Counted from the first letter of the stretch, positions 8,457 through 16,527 are shown. The stretch is DNA of 64,000 nt from Ruminococcoides sp052118065 (GCA_052118065.1 JBQKHY010000002.1:62001-126000), one strand, 5' to 3'. Notes: generated by a model not told the origin, from the sequence alone. Translations and numbers: made by a program.

Positions 8457-8675
8457 ATGGACAGAGAAATTATAAATCTTGATGATATTGAAGAAAAGGT
8501 TACTCACGAAAGATATAACAGACCAACACCTAATGGTGGTGACTATTCTGAAATATTCTATATGGATGATAACGGTAACTATGTAGATAAAAAGGTAGCT
8601 ACTAAAGCTGTTATTTATGAATGTAAAAATGATGGTACAGCTATTAACAGAACTTTTTTGGAGAAAAGAAAATGA
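8457..8675 (+). CDS. Small acidic hypothetical protein between mnmG and rsmG
   Basis: A 72-residue protein, rich in Asp, Glu, Asn and Tyr, with no signal peptide or membrane segment; I do not recognise the family. Evidence that it is real: its ATG is one base after the mnmG stop codon, and its stop codon overlaps the rsmG start in an ATGA arrangement, so it is fitted exactly into the operon. Visible segments include the N-terminal MDREIINLDDIEEKV and a central Y-M-D-D-N-G-N-Y-V-D run that could be a short beta hairpin. A role linked to tRNA/rRNA modification is only suggested by position. Confidence 0.7.
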   Translation: MDREIINLDDIEEKVTHERYNRPTPNGGDYSEIFYMDDNGNYVDKKVATKAVIYECKNDGTAINRTFLEKRK

Positions 8676-9379
8676 TTGAAACTCTGGTAAATGCTCTTGC
8701 AAAAGAAAATGTTGCATTAAACGAAACACAAATAAGTCAATTTGAAAAATATTATCAGTTGCTTATAGAGTGGAATGAAAAAATGAACCTAACTGCAATA
8801 ACTGAACCAAAAGAGGTTGCAATAAAGCATTTTTATGATAGTATCACTTTTCTTTTCCACACAGATATAAAAGAATGCGGAAAAGTAATTGATGTTGGTA
8901 CAGGTGCAGGTTTTCCCGGAATTCCACTAAAAATTATGCGACCTGACATTCAGTTAACCTTGCTTGATAGCTTAAATAAAAGACTTATATTTTTACAAGA
9001 AGTTTGCAATAATATTGGTATTGATGCTGAGATTATTCATAAAAGGGCAGAAGAAGGTGGCAGAGATAAGAATTTAAGAGAAAAATTCGATATTGCCACA
9101 TCTCGTGCAGTTGCTAATATGAATACACTTTCAGAATATCTAATGCCATTCGTTAAGGTAAAAGGCAAAATGGTTGCTATGAAAGGTAAAAACGGTGCTG
9201 AGGAACTTAAAAATGCAAAAGGCGCAATTAAAACCCTTAACGGTGAAATTGTAAAGTGTGATGAATTCTTATTACCTAACGGTGATGAAAGAACTATTAT
9301 TGTGGTAAATAAAAAGTCACATACACCAATGCAGTATCCAAGACAAGGTGGCAAAATAAAGAACAATCCACTTAAATAA
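8672..9379 (+). CDS. rsmG: 16S rRNA (guanine-N7) methyltransferase RsmG (GidB)
   Basis: RsmG methylates a guanine in the 530 loop of 16S rRNA using S-adenosylmethionine. The 235-residue protein has the Rossmann motif VIDVGTGAGFPGIPLKI (about residues 72-88), preceded by the YYQLLIEWNEKMNLTAI segment near 28-44 and HFYDS near 54, and later SRAVANMNTLSEYLMPF. It is the last gene of the mnmE-mnmG-small gene-rsmG run and overlaps the preceding gene by 4 bases. A strong hairpin terminator follows. Loss of this enzyme in other bacteria gives low-level streptomycin resistance (known of the family). Confidence 0.95.
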   Translation: MIETLVNALAKENVALNETQISQFEKYYQLLIEWNEKMNLTAITEPKEVAIKHFYDSITFLFHTDIKECGKVIDVGTGAGFPGIPLKIMRPDIQLTLLDSLNKRLIFLQEVCNNIGIDAEIIHKRAEEGGRDKNLREKFDIATSRAVANMNTLSEYLMPFVKVKGKMVAMKGKNGAEELKNAKGAIKTLNGEIVKCDEFLLPNGDERTIIVVNKKSHTPMQYPRQGGKIKNNPLK

Positions 9380-9387
9380 AGTTTTCA

Positions 9388-9428
9388 ACATTCTTATTAA
9401 CTAATGTTAGTAAGAATGTTTTTTTATT
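9388..9428 (+). terminator. Terminator after rsmG
   Basis: Stem ACATTCTTA (9388-9396) / TAAGAATGT (9411-9419) with a 14-base loop, then a T-rich tail. Ends the mnmE-rsmG unit. Confidence 0.85.
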
Positions 9429-9550
9429 TTCCGACAAATTATTATATATAGTTACAAAACAAAATTTTTTATTCGGTGCTAAAACGACAAGGTTTTTATA
9501 TGGAATGGTGTATTATATAGTCACAGGGAAAACAAAGGAATGATTAAGAA

Positions 9551-10396
9551 ATGAAATTGCTGACAAAATACAATAAGAAAGTTATTGAAATACCGGCAAG
9601 AAAAATCAGACCTAATAAAACTCAACCAAGACAAGACTTTTATGAAGAGGACTTGCGTTCACTTTCTCAGTCAATATCCAACAATGGTTTACTACAACCA
9701 CTGACAGTTCGTAAATTAAAAAATGATGAATACGAATTAATAGCAGGAGAGAGAAGACTAAGGGCAAGTGTTATGGCTGGGTTTAGTAAGATTCCTTGTA
9801 TAGTAATGAAGTGTTCCGACAAAGACTCAGCTATATTTGCTTTGATTGAAAATCTCCAAAGAAAAGATTTAGGAATGTTTGAAGAAGCTCGTGGTATTAA
9901 CCGTTTAATTAGAAAATATGGCATAACTCAGGAACAAGCTGCAATACAACTTGGCAAAAAGCAATCTACTGTTGCCAATAAGCTAAGGTTACTTAGACTT
10001 TCATATGATGAACAGGATTGGATAACCCAAGCCGGTTTAACTGAAAGACACGCAAGAGCATTGCTAAAAATTCAAGATGAGGACAGTAGAAAAGAAGTAC
10101 TGTCACATATTATTGCAGAAAACTTAAATGTAAAAGAAACTGAAAAGTACATTTCTTCATTACTGGATAATAAAAAGGTACAACCCTTACATAATAATAC
10201 TGATAAAAAGATTGTGGTTAAGGATGTACGAATATTTGTCAATACCATAAGTCGAGCAGTAGATACTATGCGTATGTCGGGAATTGACGCAGTTAGTAAA
10301 AAGGAAGAAACTGAGGACTATATAGAATATACAGTGAAAATTCCCAAAGAAACTGCACTAGAGAAATCTAGATGCCTAAAAATGCTTTCCTCTTAG
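9551..10396 (+). CDS. ParB-family DNA-binding protein, Noc-like
   Basis: A 281-residue ParB/Spo0J-family protein. The N-terminal CTP-binding domain shows PRQDF near residue 26, GLLQPLTVR and the GERRLRAS motif near 65, and ENLQRKDLGMFEEARG near 100; a helix-turn-helix follows with QAAIQLGKKQSTVANKLRLL near 131. In B. subtilis a paralogue, Noc, lies directly upstream of parA-parB near the origin and blocks division over the nucleoid; position and sequence fit that. However Noc normally uses a different binding site, and only parS-type palindromes are seen here, so it could be a second ParB. The start is ATG after AAAGGAATGATTAAG. Confidence 0.85.
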   Translation: MKLLTKYNKKVIEIPARKIRPNKTQPRQDFYEEDLRSLSQSISNNGLLQPLTVRKLKNDEYELIAGERRLRASVMAGFSKIPCIVMKCSDKDSAIFALIENLQRKDLGMFEEARGINRLIRKYGITQEQAAIQLGKKQSTVANKLRLLRLSYDEQDWITQAGLTERHARALLKIQDEDSRKEVLSHIIAENLNVKETEKYISSLLDNKKVQPLHNNTDKKIVVKDVRIFVNTISRAVDTMRMSGIDAVSKKEETEDYIEYTVKIPKETALEKSRCLKMLSS

Positions 10397-10458
10397 GATG
10401 GAGAAATTTATTTCTTTATCCGATCCACTCATACCCATTTCCTTATCTGAACCCCTTG

Positions 10459-10491
10459 CCAAAGGTCACACAGCAATGTGTGGCCTTTTGG
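10459..10491 (+). terminator. Long hairpin, probable terminator after the Noc-like gene
   Basis: CCAAAGGTCACACA (10459-10472) pairs with TGTGTGGCCTTTTGG (10477-10491) around a GCAA tetraloop. There is no clean T tract afterwards, so termination is probable rather than certain. It stands 5 bases from the parS site. Confidence 0.55.
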
Positions 10492-10496
10492 CGTTA

Positions 10497-10512
10497 TGTT
10501 TCACGTGAAACA
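10497..10512. promoter_or_regulatory. parS site upstream of parA
   Basis: TGTTTCACGTGAAACA, a perfect copy of the ParB-binding palindrome, in the gap between the Noc-like gene and parA. It is likely the main loading site for the ParB encoded 0.9 kb downstream. Confidence 0.93.
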
Positions 10513-10641
10513 ATAATAGTGTGAAACAGAGAAAAATCTGAAAATATATAATAGAAATCACTGTAAATACTTTAATTTTCACTATAGGTATGGTATAATT
10601 TAAGAGTACGAAAGAATATTATGATTTTTTAAGGTGAAAAA

Positions 10642-11415
10642 ATGACAAAAGTAATTGCAGTTGCAAACCAAAAGGGTGGTGTAGGCAAGACTACCACTGC
10701 AGTAAATTTAGCTGCATCCCTTGGTTTATATAATAAAAAAGTATTACTAATTGATGTTGACCCTCAAGGAAATTCAACAAGTGGACTAGGTATTGACAGA
10801 AGAAATGTTAAGAACAGTACATATACAATTTTAACAGAAAGAATACCGGCTGAAGAATGTATAGTTGAAACAGAGTTTCAAGGTCTTTCACTTTTGCCAA
10901 GTGATATTAACCTTGCCGGTGCAGAGCTTGAAATTGCCGATTATCCACACAGAGAGTCAATTCTAAAGAATTCCGTAGTATCTATTAAACAAGAATTTGA
11001 CTATATTATAATTGACTGCCCACCATCTCTTGGTGTTATCACAACTAACGCTCTAACTATGGCAGATACAATTCTAGTGCCAATTCAATGTGAATACTAT
11101 GCACTTGAAGGTTTAAGTCAGCTAATGGCTACAGTTAGACGAGTAAAAAGAATGTACAACCCACACCTTGATATTGAGGGTGTGTTGCTTACAATGTATG
11201 ATGGAAGACTTAATTTGACACAACAAGTAGTAGCTGAGGTAAAGAAGTTCTTTCCTAAGAAAGTATTTGCCACAGTTATTCCTAGAGGTGTTAGATTATC
11301 AGAAGCACCTTCCTTTGGTATGCCTTGTTATTATTTTGATAAGAAATGTAAAGGTACTGAGGCTTACCTTTCTCTTGCAACAGAAATTATAAAGAAGGAG
11401 AAAAGTAATGGCTAA
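10642..11415 (+). CDS. parA: Chromosome partitioning ATPase ParA (Soj)
   Basis: ParA/Soj is a Walker-type ATPase that moves or regulates origin regions together with ParB, and in B. subtilis also controls DnaA. The 257 residues show the deviant Walker A motif KGGVGKTTTAVNLAA near residue 11, LLIDVDPQGNSTSGLG near 35, and IIDCPPSLGVITTNAL near 118. Length is typical. A TATAAT-like -10 lies at 10594-10599, with no clear -35. parB starts within its last 8 bases, indicating coupled translation. Confidence 0.96.
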   Translation: MTKVIAVANQKGGVGKTTTAVNLAASLGLYNKKVLLIDVDPQGNSTSGLGIDRRNVKNSTYTILTERIPAEECIVETEFQGLSLLPSDINLAGAELEIADYPHRESILKNSVVSIKQEFDYIIIDCPPSLGVITTNALTMADTILVPIQCEYYALEGLSQLMATVRRVKRMYNPHLDIEGVLLTMYDGRLNLTQQVVAEVKKFFPKKVFATVIPRGVRLSEAPSFGMPCYYFDKKCKGTEAYLSLATEIIKKEKSNG

Positions 11416-12265
11416 AAAAAGTGGACTAGGCAAGGGTTTGTCGGCAATCTTTATGGAAAATGAAAGTGAAGACCAGAACAATACTGTAACACTTAATATT
11501 TCAGAGATTGAACCTAACAAAGACCAACCAAGAATGGACTTTGATGATGAATCTTTAGCTGAACTTGCTGAAAGCATCAGTAAGCATGGTATCTTACAAC
11601 CACTACTAGTAAGACCACTACTTTATGGTGGTTATCAGATTGTAGCCGGTGAAAGAAGATACAGAGCCTCCAGAATGGCAGGTTTAACAGAAGTTCCGGT
11701 TGTTATTAGAGAACTTGACGACAAAGAAACAATGGAAATTGCCCTTATCGAGAACCTACAGAGAGAGAACCTAACTCCTGTAGAAGAAGCTAAGGGTTAC
11801 AAAACATTGATGGATACTTATGGCTTTACTCAAGAACAAGTTTCTGAGTCTGTAGGGAAGAGTCGATCGGCAGTTGCTAACTCGTTACGACTACTTAACT
11901 TGCCGGAAGAAGTACTTATCTTACTTGCTGACGGTAGAATTTCCAGTGGACATGCAAGAGCATTGCTTTCCCTAGAAAATGTAGCTGATATGATTACTAT
12001 TTCCCAAGAAATACTTGATAAGGATTTATCAGTTAGACAAACAGAAAAGATTACTCAGAATCTAAAGAAAGAAAAGAAAGAACCACCAAAGAAAGAAGAA
12101 AAGCCAAACTTCTTTAAAGAAGTAGAACTTGCACTAAATGAAAACTTAGGCAGAAAGGTTTCTGTTTCTAAAAAGAGCAAGGGTAAGGGTGGTACTATTA
12201 CACTTGAATTTTACAGTCAAGATGACTTGATTGAAATTGCAAATAAATTAGAGGTTAAGGAATAA
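11408..12265 (+). CDS. parB: Chromosome partitioning protein ParB (Spo0J)
   Basis: ParB loads at parS, spreads as a CTP-dependent clamp and recruits SMC. The 285-residue protein begins with the family-typical KKSGLGKGLSAIF, then PRMDFDDESLAELAESI, the CTP-binding GERRYRASRMAG near residue 79, ENLQRENLTPVEEAKGY near 113, and a helix-turn-helix around TQEQVSESVGKSRSAVANSL near 140. A lysine-rich linker (about 215-235) leads to the C-terminal dimerisation domain. Two perfect parS sites are nearby. serS follows after 11 bases on the same strand. Confidence 0.96.
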   Translation: MAKKSGLGKGLSAIFMENESEDQNNTVTLNISEIEPNKDQPRMDFDDESLAELAESISKHGILQPLLVRPLLYGGYQIVAGERRYRASRMAGLTEVPVVIRELDDKETMEIALIENLQRENLTPVEEAKGYKTLMDTYGFTQEQVSESVGKSRSAVANSLRLLNLPEEVLILLADGRISSGHARALLSLENVADMITISQEILDKDLSVRQTEKITQNLKKEKKEPPKKEEKPNFFKEVELALNENLGRKVSVSKKSKGKGGTITLEFYSQDDLIEIANKLEVKE

Positions 12266-12276
12266 GGAGAACAAAA

Positions 12277-13563
12277 ATGATTGATATTAAATTTCTAAGA
12301 GAAAACCCAGATGTTGTAAAACAGAATATTAAGAATAAGTTTCAGGACAGCAAACTTCCACTTGTTGATGAAGTAATTGAATTTGACAAGAAGTCAAGAG
12401 CAGTTAAGCAGGAAGCTGACCAGCTAAGAGCAAACAGAAATAAGTTTAGTAAGCAGATTGGTGCTTTATATGGTCAGGGCAAGAAAGAAGAAGCTGAAGA
12501 AATGAAGAAACTTGTTACTGAACAGGGTGACAGACTTGCAGAACTTGAAAAGCAAGAAGCTGAGCTACAGGAAGAAGTAACAAGCAGAATGATGGTTATT
12601 CCTAACATCATTGATAAGTCAGTTCCTATCGGTAAAGATGATAGCGAAAATGTAGAAGTTCAGCGTTATGGTGAACCTAAAGTACCTGATTTTGAAGTAC
12701 CATATCACACAGATATTATGGAAAGCTTTGATGGTATTGACCTAGATTCTGCTCGTAGAGTAGCCGGTAATGGTTTCTATTATCTAATGGGTGATATTGC
12801 AAGACTTCACAGTGCAGTTATCTCTTATGCAAGAGATTTTATGATTGACAGAGGCTTTACTTACTGTGTACCACCATTTATGATTCGTTCAGATGTTGTT
12901 ACAGGTGTTATGAGCTTTGCTGAAATGGATGCTATGATGTACAAAATCGAAGGTGAAGACCTATATCTAATCGGTACATCAGAACACTCAATGATTGGTA
13001 AGTTTAAAGACCAGATGTTAAAGGAAGAAGACCTACCTTATACACTAACTTCATATTCACCTTGTTTCCGTAAAGAAAAGGGTGCTCACGGTATTGAAGA
13101 AAGAGGTGTATACCGTATTCACCAGTTTGAAAAGCAGGAAATGATTGTTGTATGTAAGCCTGAAGATAGTATGGAATGGTACGACAAGCTATGGCAGAAT
13201 ACTGTTGATTTATTCCGTTCAATGGATATTCCTGTTAGAACACTTGAATGTTGTTCAGGTGACTTAGCAGACCTAAAGGTTAAGTCTGTTGATGTTGAAG
13301 CATGGTCACCAAGACAGAAGAAGTACTTTGAAGTTGGTTCTTGCTCAACTTTAGGTGATGCTCAGGCTAGAAGACTAAAGATTAGAGTATCAGGTAAAGA
13401 CGGTAAGTACTTTGCACATACACTAAACAACACAGTTGTTGCACCTCCAAGAATGTTAATTGCATTCCTAGAAAATAACCTAAATGAAGATGGTTCTGTA
13501 AATATTCCTGAAGCACTTCGTCCATATATGGATGGTATGGAAAAAATGGTTCCAAAGAAATAA
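12277..13563 (+). CDS. serS: Seryl-tRNA synthetase
   Basis: Charges tRNA-Ser with serine. The 428-residue class II enzyme starts MIDIKFLRENPDVVKQNI and has the long N-terminal antiparallel coiled coil (about 30-100), motif 2 as SPCFRKEKGAHGIEERGVYR near 262-281, and motif 3 near NNTVVAPPRMLIAFLENN about 388-405. It is preceded by AAGGAGAAC. It probably shares the parA-parB transcript, being 11 bases from parB with no promoter visible between. A strong bidirectional terminator follows. Confidence 0.96.
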   Translation: MIDIKFLRENPDVVKQNIKNKFQDSKLPLVDEVIEFDKKSRAVKQEADQLRANRNKFSKQIGALYGQGKKEEAEEMKKLVTEQGDRLAELEKQEAELQEEVTSRMMVIPNIIDKSVPIGKDDSENVEVQRYGEPKVPDFEVPYHTDIMESFDGIDLDSARRVAGNGFYYLMGDIARLHSAVISYARDFMIDRGFTYCVPPFMIRSDVVTGVMSFAEMDAMMYKIEGEDLYLIGTSEHSMIGKFKDQMLKEEDLPYTLTSYSPCFRKEKGAHGIEERGVYRIHQFEKQEMIVVCKPEDSMEWYDKLWQNTVDLFRSMDIPVRTLECCSGDLADLKVKSVDVEAWSPRQKKYFEVGSCSTLGDAQARRLKIRVSGKDGKYFAHTLNNTVVAPPRMLIAFLENNLNEDGSVNIPEALRPYMDGMEKMVPKK

Positions 13564-13575
13564 TGATAAAAAAAG

Positions 13576-13604
13576 TGCCTATCCAAACGGATAGGCATTC
13601 TTTA
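13576..13604. terminator. Bidirectional terminator between serS and the convergent gene
   Basis: Perfect stem TGCCTATCC (13576-13584) / GGATAGGCA (13589-13597) with loop AAAC; T tract on the plus side and a run of seven A (T on the minus strand) on the other. It serves serS and the convergent hypothetical gene. Confidence 0.9.
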
Positions 13605-13652
13605 TAACTATAAAATAGTTTTCCTTATTAAATTCTCAAAATGATGAAAACT

Positions 13653-14129
13653 TTAGCTATTTGTAAGTATCTTTTTAACCTGAGTTTTCTTAGTATAGTT
13701 GTTAGAAAGCTTGTAGAACTTTCTTCTTTGCTTTTCCATTTTGTTGATAGCTTTTCTTACTTTACGATTTTTACAGAATTCATATTCATCACGAATAAGT
13801 CTTTCAGCATCATAGTAAGCATATCTTTTCTTAGGTTTAGCATCAACCAAAGTAAATTCCTCAATAAAGTTCTTTAGAAACTGCTTTCCGGTATAGTTTT
13901 CATTTTCAAATAGGACAGTAATTTGTTCATCACAAATTTCCATTTGATTACGAAGAAGATTTCTGACTTCAAGAATTTGATTACGGACTTCCTCTGTGTT
14001 GTTGTCAATTTTAGTAGTCAATAAGCTAAGCTCTGTAAACTTAATTTCATAAATTTTTTCAATTGTAGTTATAATAGAAATAATGTTGTTTTCAACACTT
14101 GTTGGTAGTTTAATTTCCTTGTTTTTCAA
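13653..14129 (-). CDS. Hypothetical coiled-coil basic protein
   Basis: A 158-residue protein of no family I recognise. There is no signal peptide or clear membrane segment. Residues about 25-75 (ELSLLTTKIDNNTEEVRNQI onward) look like a coiled coil; the C-terminal third is very rich in Lys, Arg and Tyr (KPKKRYAYYDAERLIRDEYE and KMEKQRRKFYKL), suggesting nucleic-acid or membrane-surface contact. The start is TTG at 14127-14129, supported by GAGGTG 8 bases upstream. It is a lone minus-strand gene between serS and guaB. The reading frame is open throughout and has good start signals, so I think it is expressed. Confidence 0.65.
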   Translation of the reverse strand: MKNKEIKLPTSVENNIISIITTIEKIYEIKFTELSLLTTKIDNNTEEVRNQILEVRNLLRNQMEICDEQITVLFENENYTGKQFLKNFIEEFTLVDAKPKKRYAYYDAERLIRDEYEFCKNRKVRKAINKMEKQRRKFYKLSNNYTKKTQVKKILTNS

Positions 14130-14219
14130 AAGTGTTCACCTCACAAATACTTTACTTTTAATATATCACATTACGGTGTATTTTTCAACAAAATAACAAG
14201 GAAAATGTTGAAAATTATC

Positions 14220-14248
14220 TTGAATTTACAGGGCATTAATGGTATAAT
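14220..14248 (+). promoter_or_regulatory. guaB promoter
   Basis: TTGAAT (14220-14225), 17-base spacer, TATAAT (14243-14248), leaving an untranslated leader of about 45 bases before guaB. No riboswitch-like fold is apparent in that short leader. Confidence 0.8.
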
Positions 14249-14298
14249 AATTGTCAATAAATAAAATAGGTAAGTATATATTTAGGAGGAAATGAGCC

Positions 14299-15768
14299 AT
14301 GATTAATGAAGAAAAATTTGTTAAAGAAGCACTCACTTTTGACGATGTACTTCTAATTCCTGGTAAGTCAGATGTAGAACCTAAAGATGTTAACATTTCT
14401 ACTCATCTTACTAAGAAAATCAAGCTAAACACACCACTTATGACTGCTGCTATGGATACAGTTACTGAGTCTGAAATGGCAATTGCTATTGCTCGTGAAG
14501 GCGGTATCGGTATTATCCATAAGAATATGTCTATCGAAGCACAAGCTGATATGGTTGACAGAGTTAAGCGTTCAGAAAATGGTGTTATCACAAATCCTTT
14601 CTATCTATCACCTGAAAAGACAGTTGCAGAAGCTGATGAACTTATGGGTAAGTTCAAAATCTCAGGTGTTCCAATTTGTGAAAATGGAAAGTTTGTTGGT
14701 ATTATTACTAACAGAGATATGGCATTCTTAAGTGAAGAAGATTTTAACCAACCAATCTCAGCAGTTATGACTAAGGAAAACCTAATCACTGCTCCTGTTG
14801 GTACAACACTTCAAGAAGCTAAAGAACTACTAAAGAAGCATAAAGTAGAGAAACTTCCTCTTATTGATGAAAATGGCAACCTAGGTGGTCTTATCACAAT
14901 TAAGGATATTGAAAAGTCAATTCAGTATCCAAATTCATCAAGAGATGAAAAGGGTAGACTACTATGTGGTGCTGCTATCGGTGCTACTCCTGATGTACTT
15001 GACAGAGTAGAAGCACTTGTAAAAGCCGGTGCTGATGTACTTGTTCTTGACTCTGCTCACGGTCACAATAGTAACATTGTTAAGAGTGTTGCTAAGGTTA
15101 AGGCTGCTTATCCTGATGTTCAGCTTATTGCCGGTAATGTTGCAACTGCTGAAGCTACTCACGACCTAATTGAAGCCGGTGCTGATGCAGTTAAGGTTGG
15201 TATTGGTCCTGGTTCTATTTGTACAACAAGAGTTGTTGCAGGTATTGGTGTACCTCAGGTTACTGCTATCTTTGATGCTGCAAGAGAAGCTGAAAAGTAC
15301 GGTGTGCCTATTATTGCTGATGGTGGTATTAAGTACAGTGGTGACATTGTTAAGGCTCTTGCTGCCGGTGGTTCAGTAGTAATGGTTGGTTCACTTGTTG
15401 CAGGTTGTAAGGAATCTCCTGGTGAAACAGAAATTTATCAGGGCAGACAGTTCAAGGTTTACCGTGGTATGGGTTCACTTGCTGCAATGGGCAAGGGTTC
15501 TTCTGATAGATACTTCCAGGGTGGTAACAAGAAGCTTGTTCCTGAAGGTGTTGAAGGTAGAGTACCTTACAAGGGACCTCTAGCTGATACAGTATTCCAG
15601 ATGATTGGTGGTATCAGAGCCGGTATGGGTTATACAGGTTGTGCTACAATTACAGACCTACACGAAAAGGCTAAGTTCTGTAAGATTTCAGGTGCCGGTC
15701 TAAAGGAAAGTCATCCACATGACATTCAGATTACTAAAGAAGCTCCTAACTATAGCTTTAATGTATAA
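14299..15768 (+). CDS. guaB: Inosine-5'-monophosphate dehydrogenase
   Basis: Converts IMP to XMP with NAD+, the first committed step to guanine nucleotides. The 489-residue protein has a TIM-barrel catalytic core interrupted by two CBS domains (about 95-215). The catalytic loop GPGSICTTR with its active cysteine is near residue 303, GGIKYSGDIVKALAAGG near 343, and the flap region GYTGCATI near 447. The Shine-Dalgarno sequence is AGGAGG. It is monocistronic: own promoter at 14220 and a hairpin terminator after the stop codon. Confidence 0.97.
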   Translation: MINEEKFVKEALTFDDVLLIPGKSDVEPKDVNISTHLTKKIKLNTPLMTAAMDTVTESEMAIAIAREGGIGIIHKNMSIEAQADMVDRVKRSENGVITNPFYLSPEKTVAEADELMGKFKISGVPICENGKFVGIITNRDMAFLSEEDFNQPISAVMTKENLITAPVGTTLQEAKELLKKHKVEKLPLIDENGNLGGLITIKDIEKSIQYPNSSRDEKGRLLCGAAIGATPDVLDRVEALVKAGADVLVLDSAHGHNSNIVKSVAKVKAAYPDVQLIAGNVATAEATHDLIEAGADAVKVGIGPGSICTTRVVAGIGVPQVTAIFDAAREAEKYGVPIIADGGIKYSGDIVKALAAGGSVVMVGSLVAGCKESPGETEIYQGRQFKVYRGMGSLAAMGKGSSDRYFQGGNKKLVPEGVEGRVPYKGPLADTVFQMIGGIRAGMGYTGCATITDLHEKAKFCKISGAGLKESHPHDIQITKEAPNYSFNV

Positions 15769-15785
15769 TTAATAAATTAATTTAG

Positions 15786-15820
15786 CAGGGTTCTCATTTG
15801 AGGACCCTGTACTTATATTA
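15786..15820 (+). terminator. Terminator after guaB
   Basis: Stem CAGGGTTCTC (15786-15795) / GAGGACCCTG (15800-15809), 10 bp with one G-T pair. The tail is only moderately T-rich, so some read-through into the next gene is likely. Confidence 0.75.
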
Positions 15821-15822
15821 TT

Positions 15823-16320
15823 ATGGAAAATAAACATATATATTTATATAGCCTTTATGAATCAGTAAAGGCAGATATGGACAAAATAAAGATACCATAT
15901 ACCAAGAATGTGCCCATAAAAATAAATACCAGAGTAAAGAGAATGCATGGCTGTTGCAGAAAGGTTAACGGTAACTTTGTAATAGAAATATCTGATTTTC
16001 TTTTTAATTACTCAAAAGAAGAGATAATGAATACAATTGCCTATGAATTGATACACACCTGTTACGGATGTTTCAATCACGGAAAAAGGTTTAAATACTA
16101 TTGTGATAAGATAAATCAGCTTGGTTACAATGTTACAACCACATATAAGGGAAAAGAGGTAACTCAAATTCAAAATGAAGCAAAGTACCTTGTTATGTGT
16201 GAAAACTGTAAAACCAAAATGTATAGAATGAAAAAGTCAAAATTAATCACAAATCCTCAGCTTTACAGGTGTTCAAGGTGCAAGGGGAAGTTAATAGTAT
16301 ATAAAATTATAAAAAAATAA
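15823..16320 (+). CDS. SprT-like zinc-domain protein with altered metal motif
   Basis: A 165-residue member of the SprT-like family, whose active members are zinc proteases of the SPRTN type. The expected metal helix HExxH appears as YELIH in NTIAYELIHTCYGCFNHGKR (about residues 74-93): the glutamate, the second histidine and the downstream H of NHGK remain, but the first histidine is tyrosine. The C-terminal 45 residues form a zinc ribbon with two CxxC pairs, CENC (about 127) and CSRC (about 151). Its start is only 13 bases past the guaB terminator stem, so it depends on read-through or a promoter I cannot see. It may be a pseudo-protease or nucleic-acid binding protein. Confidence 0.75.
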   Translation: MENKHIYLYSLYESVKADMDKIKIPYTKNVPIKINTRVKRMHGCCRKVNGNFVIEISDFLFNYSKEEIMNTIAYELIHTCYGCFNHGKRFKYYCDKINQLGYNVTTTYKGKEVTQIQNEAKYLVMCENCKTKMYRMKKSKLITNPQLYRCSRCKGKLIVYKIIKK

Positions 16321-16338
16321 AAAAGTTTCAAAAAACAC

Positions 16339-16367
16339 TTGCAATTCTCTTTTTTATATAGTATAAT
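16339..16367 (+). promoter_or_regulatory. Promoter of the tRNA-operon leader
   Basis: TTGCAA (16339-16344), 17-base spacer, TATAAT (16362-16367). It would start a transcript at about 16374, some 150 bases before the first tRNA gene. Confidence 0.75.
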
Positions 16368-16373
16368 AACATT

Positions 16374-16450
16374 CGTCTTAGAGAGGAAATAAGACGAAAA
16401 GACGCTTTTGAAGTCTTTACTAAAAGAAATAAGAAAATTTTTTAAAAATT
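16374..16450 (+). ncRNA. Possible structured leader or small RNA upstream of the tRNA operon
   Basis: From the predicted start, CGTCTTA (16374-16380) can pair with TAAGACG (16390-16396) around a loop containing GAGAGGAAA; a second hairpin is AAAGAC (16398-16403) with GTCTTT (16413-16418). Because AAGACG occurs twice and GTCTT twice, the arms can pair in alternative ways. No open reading frame fits. I do not recognise a known RNA family; the function is unknown and could be simply a processed leader of the tRNA transcript. Confidence 0.4.
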
Positions 16451-16462
16451 CTTAAAAAAGTA

Positions 16463-16491
16463 TTGACAAATACAAACTTTTAGTTTATAAT
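16463..16491 (+). promoter_or_regulatory. Consensus promoter of the tRNA operon
   Basis: TTGACA (16463-16468), exactly 17 bases, TATAAT (16486-16491): a perfect consensus promoter 36 bases ahead of tRNA-Met, as expected for stable RNA genes. Confidence 0.92.
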
Positions 16492-16527
16492 TATTTATGC
16501 TGACTTCCAAAAGAAAGCGCAAAATAC

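Noticed and set aside
13641..13877. Plus-strand 78-codon reading frame opposite the coiled-coil protein gene
   Set aside because: No ribosome site and hydrophobic low-complexity content typical of a reading opposite a Lys-rich gene.
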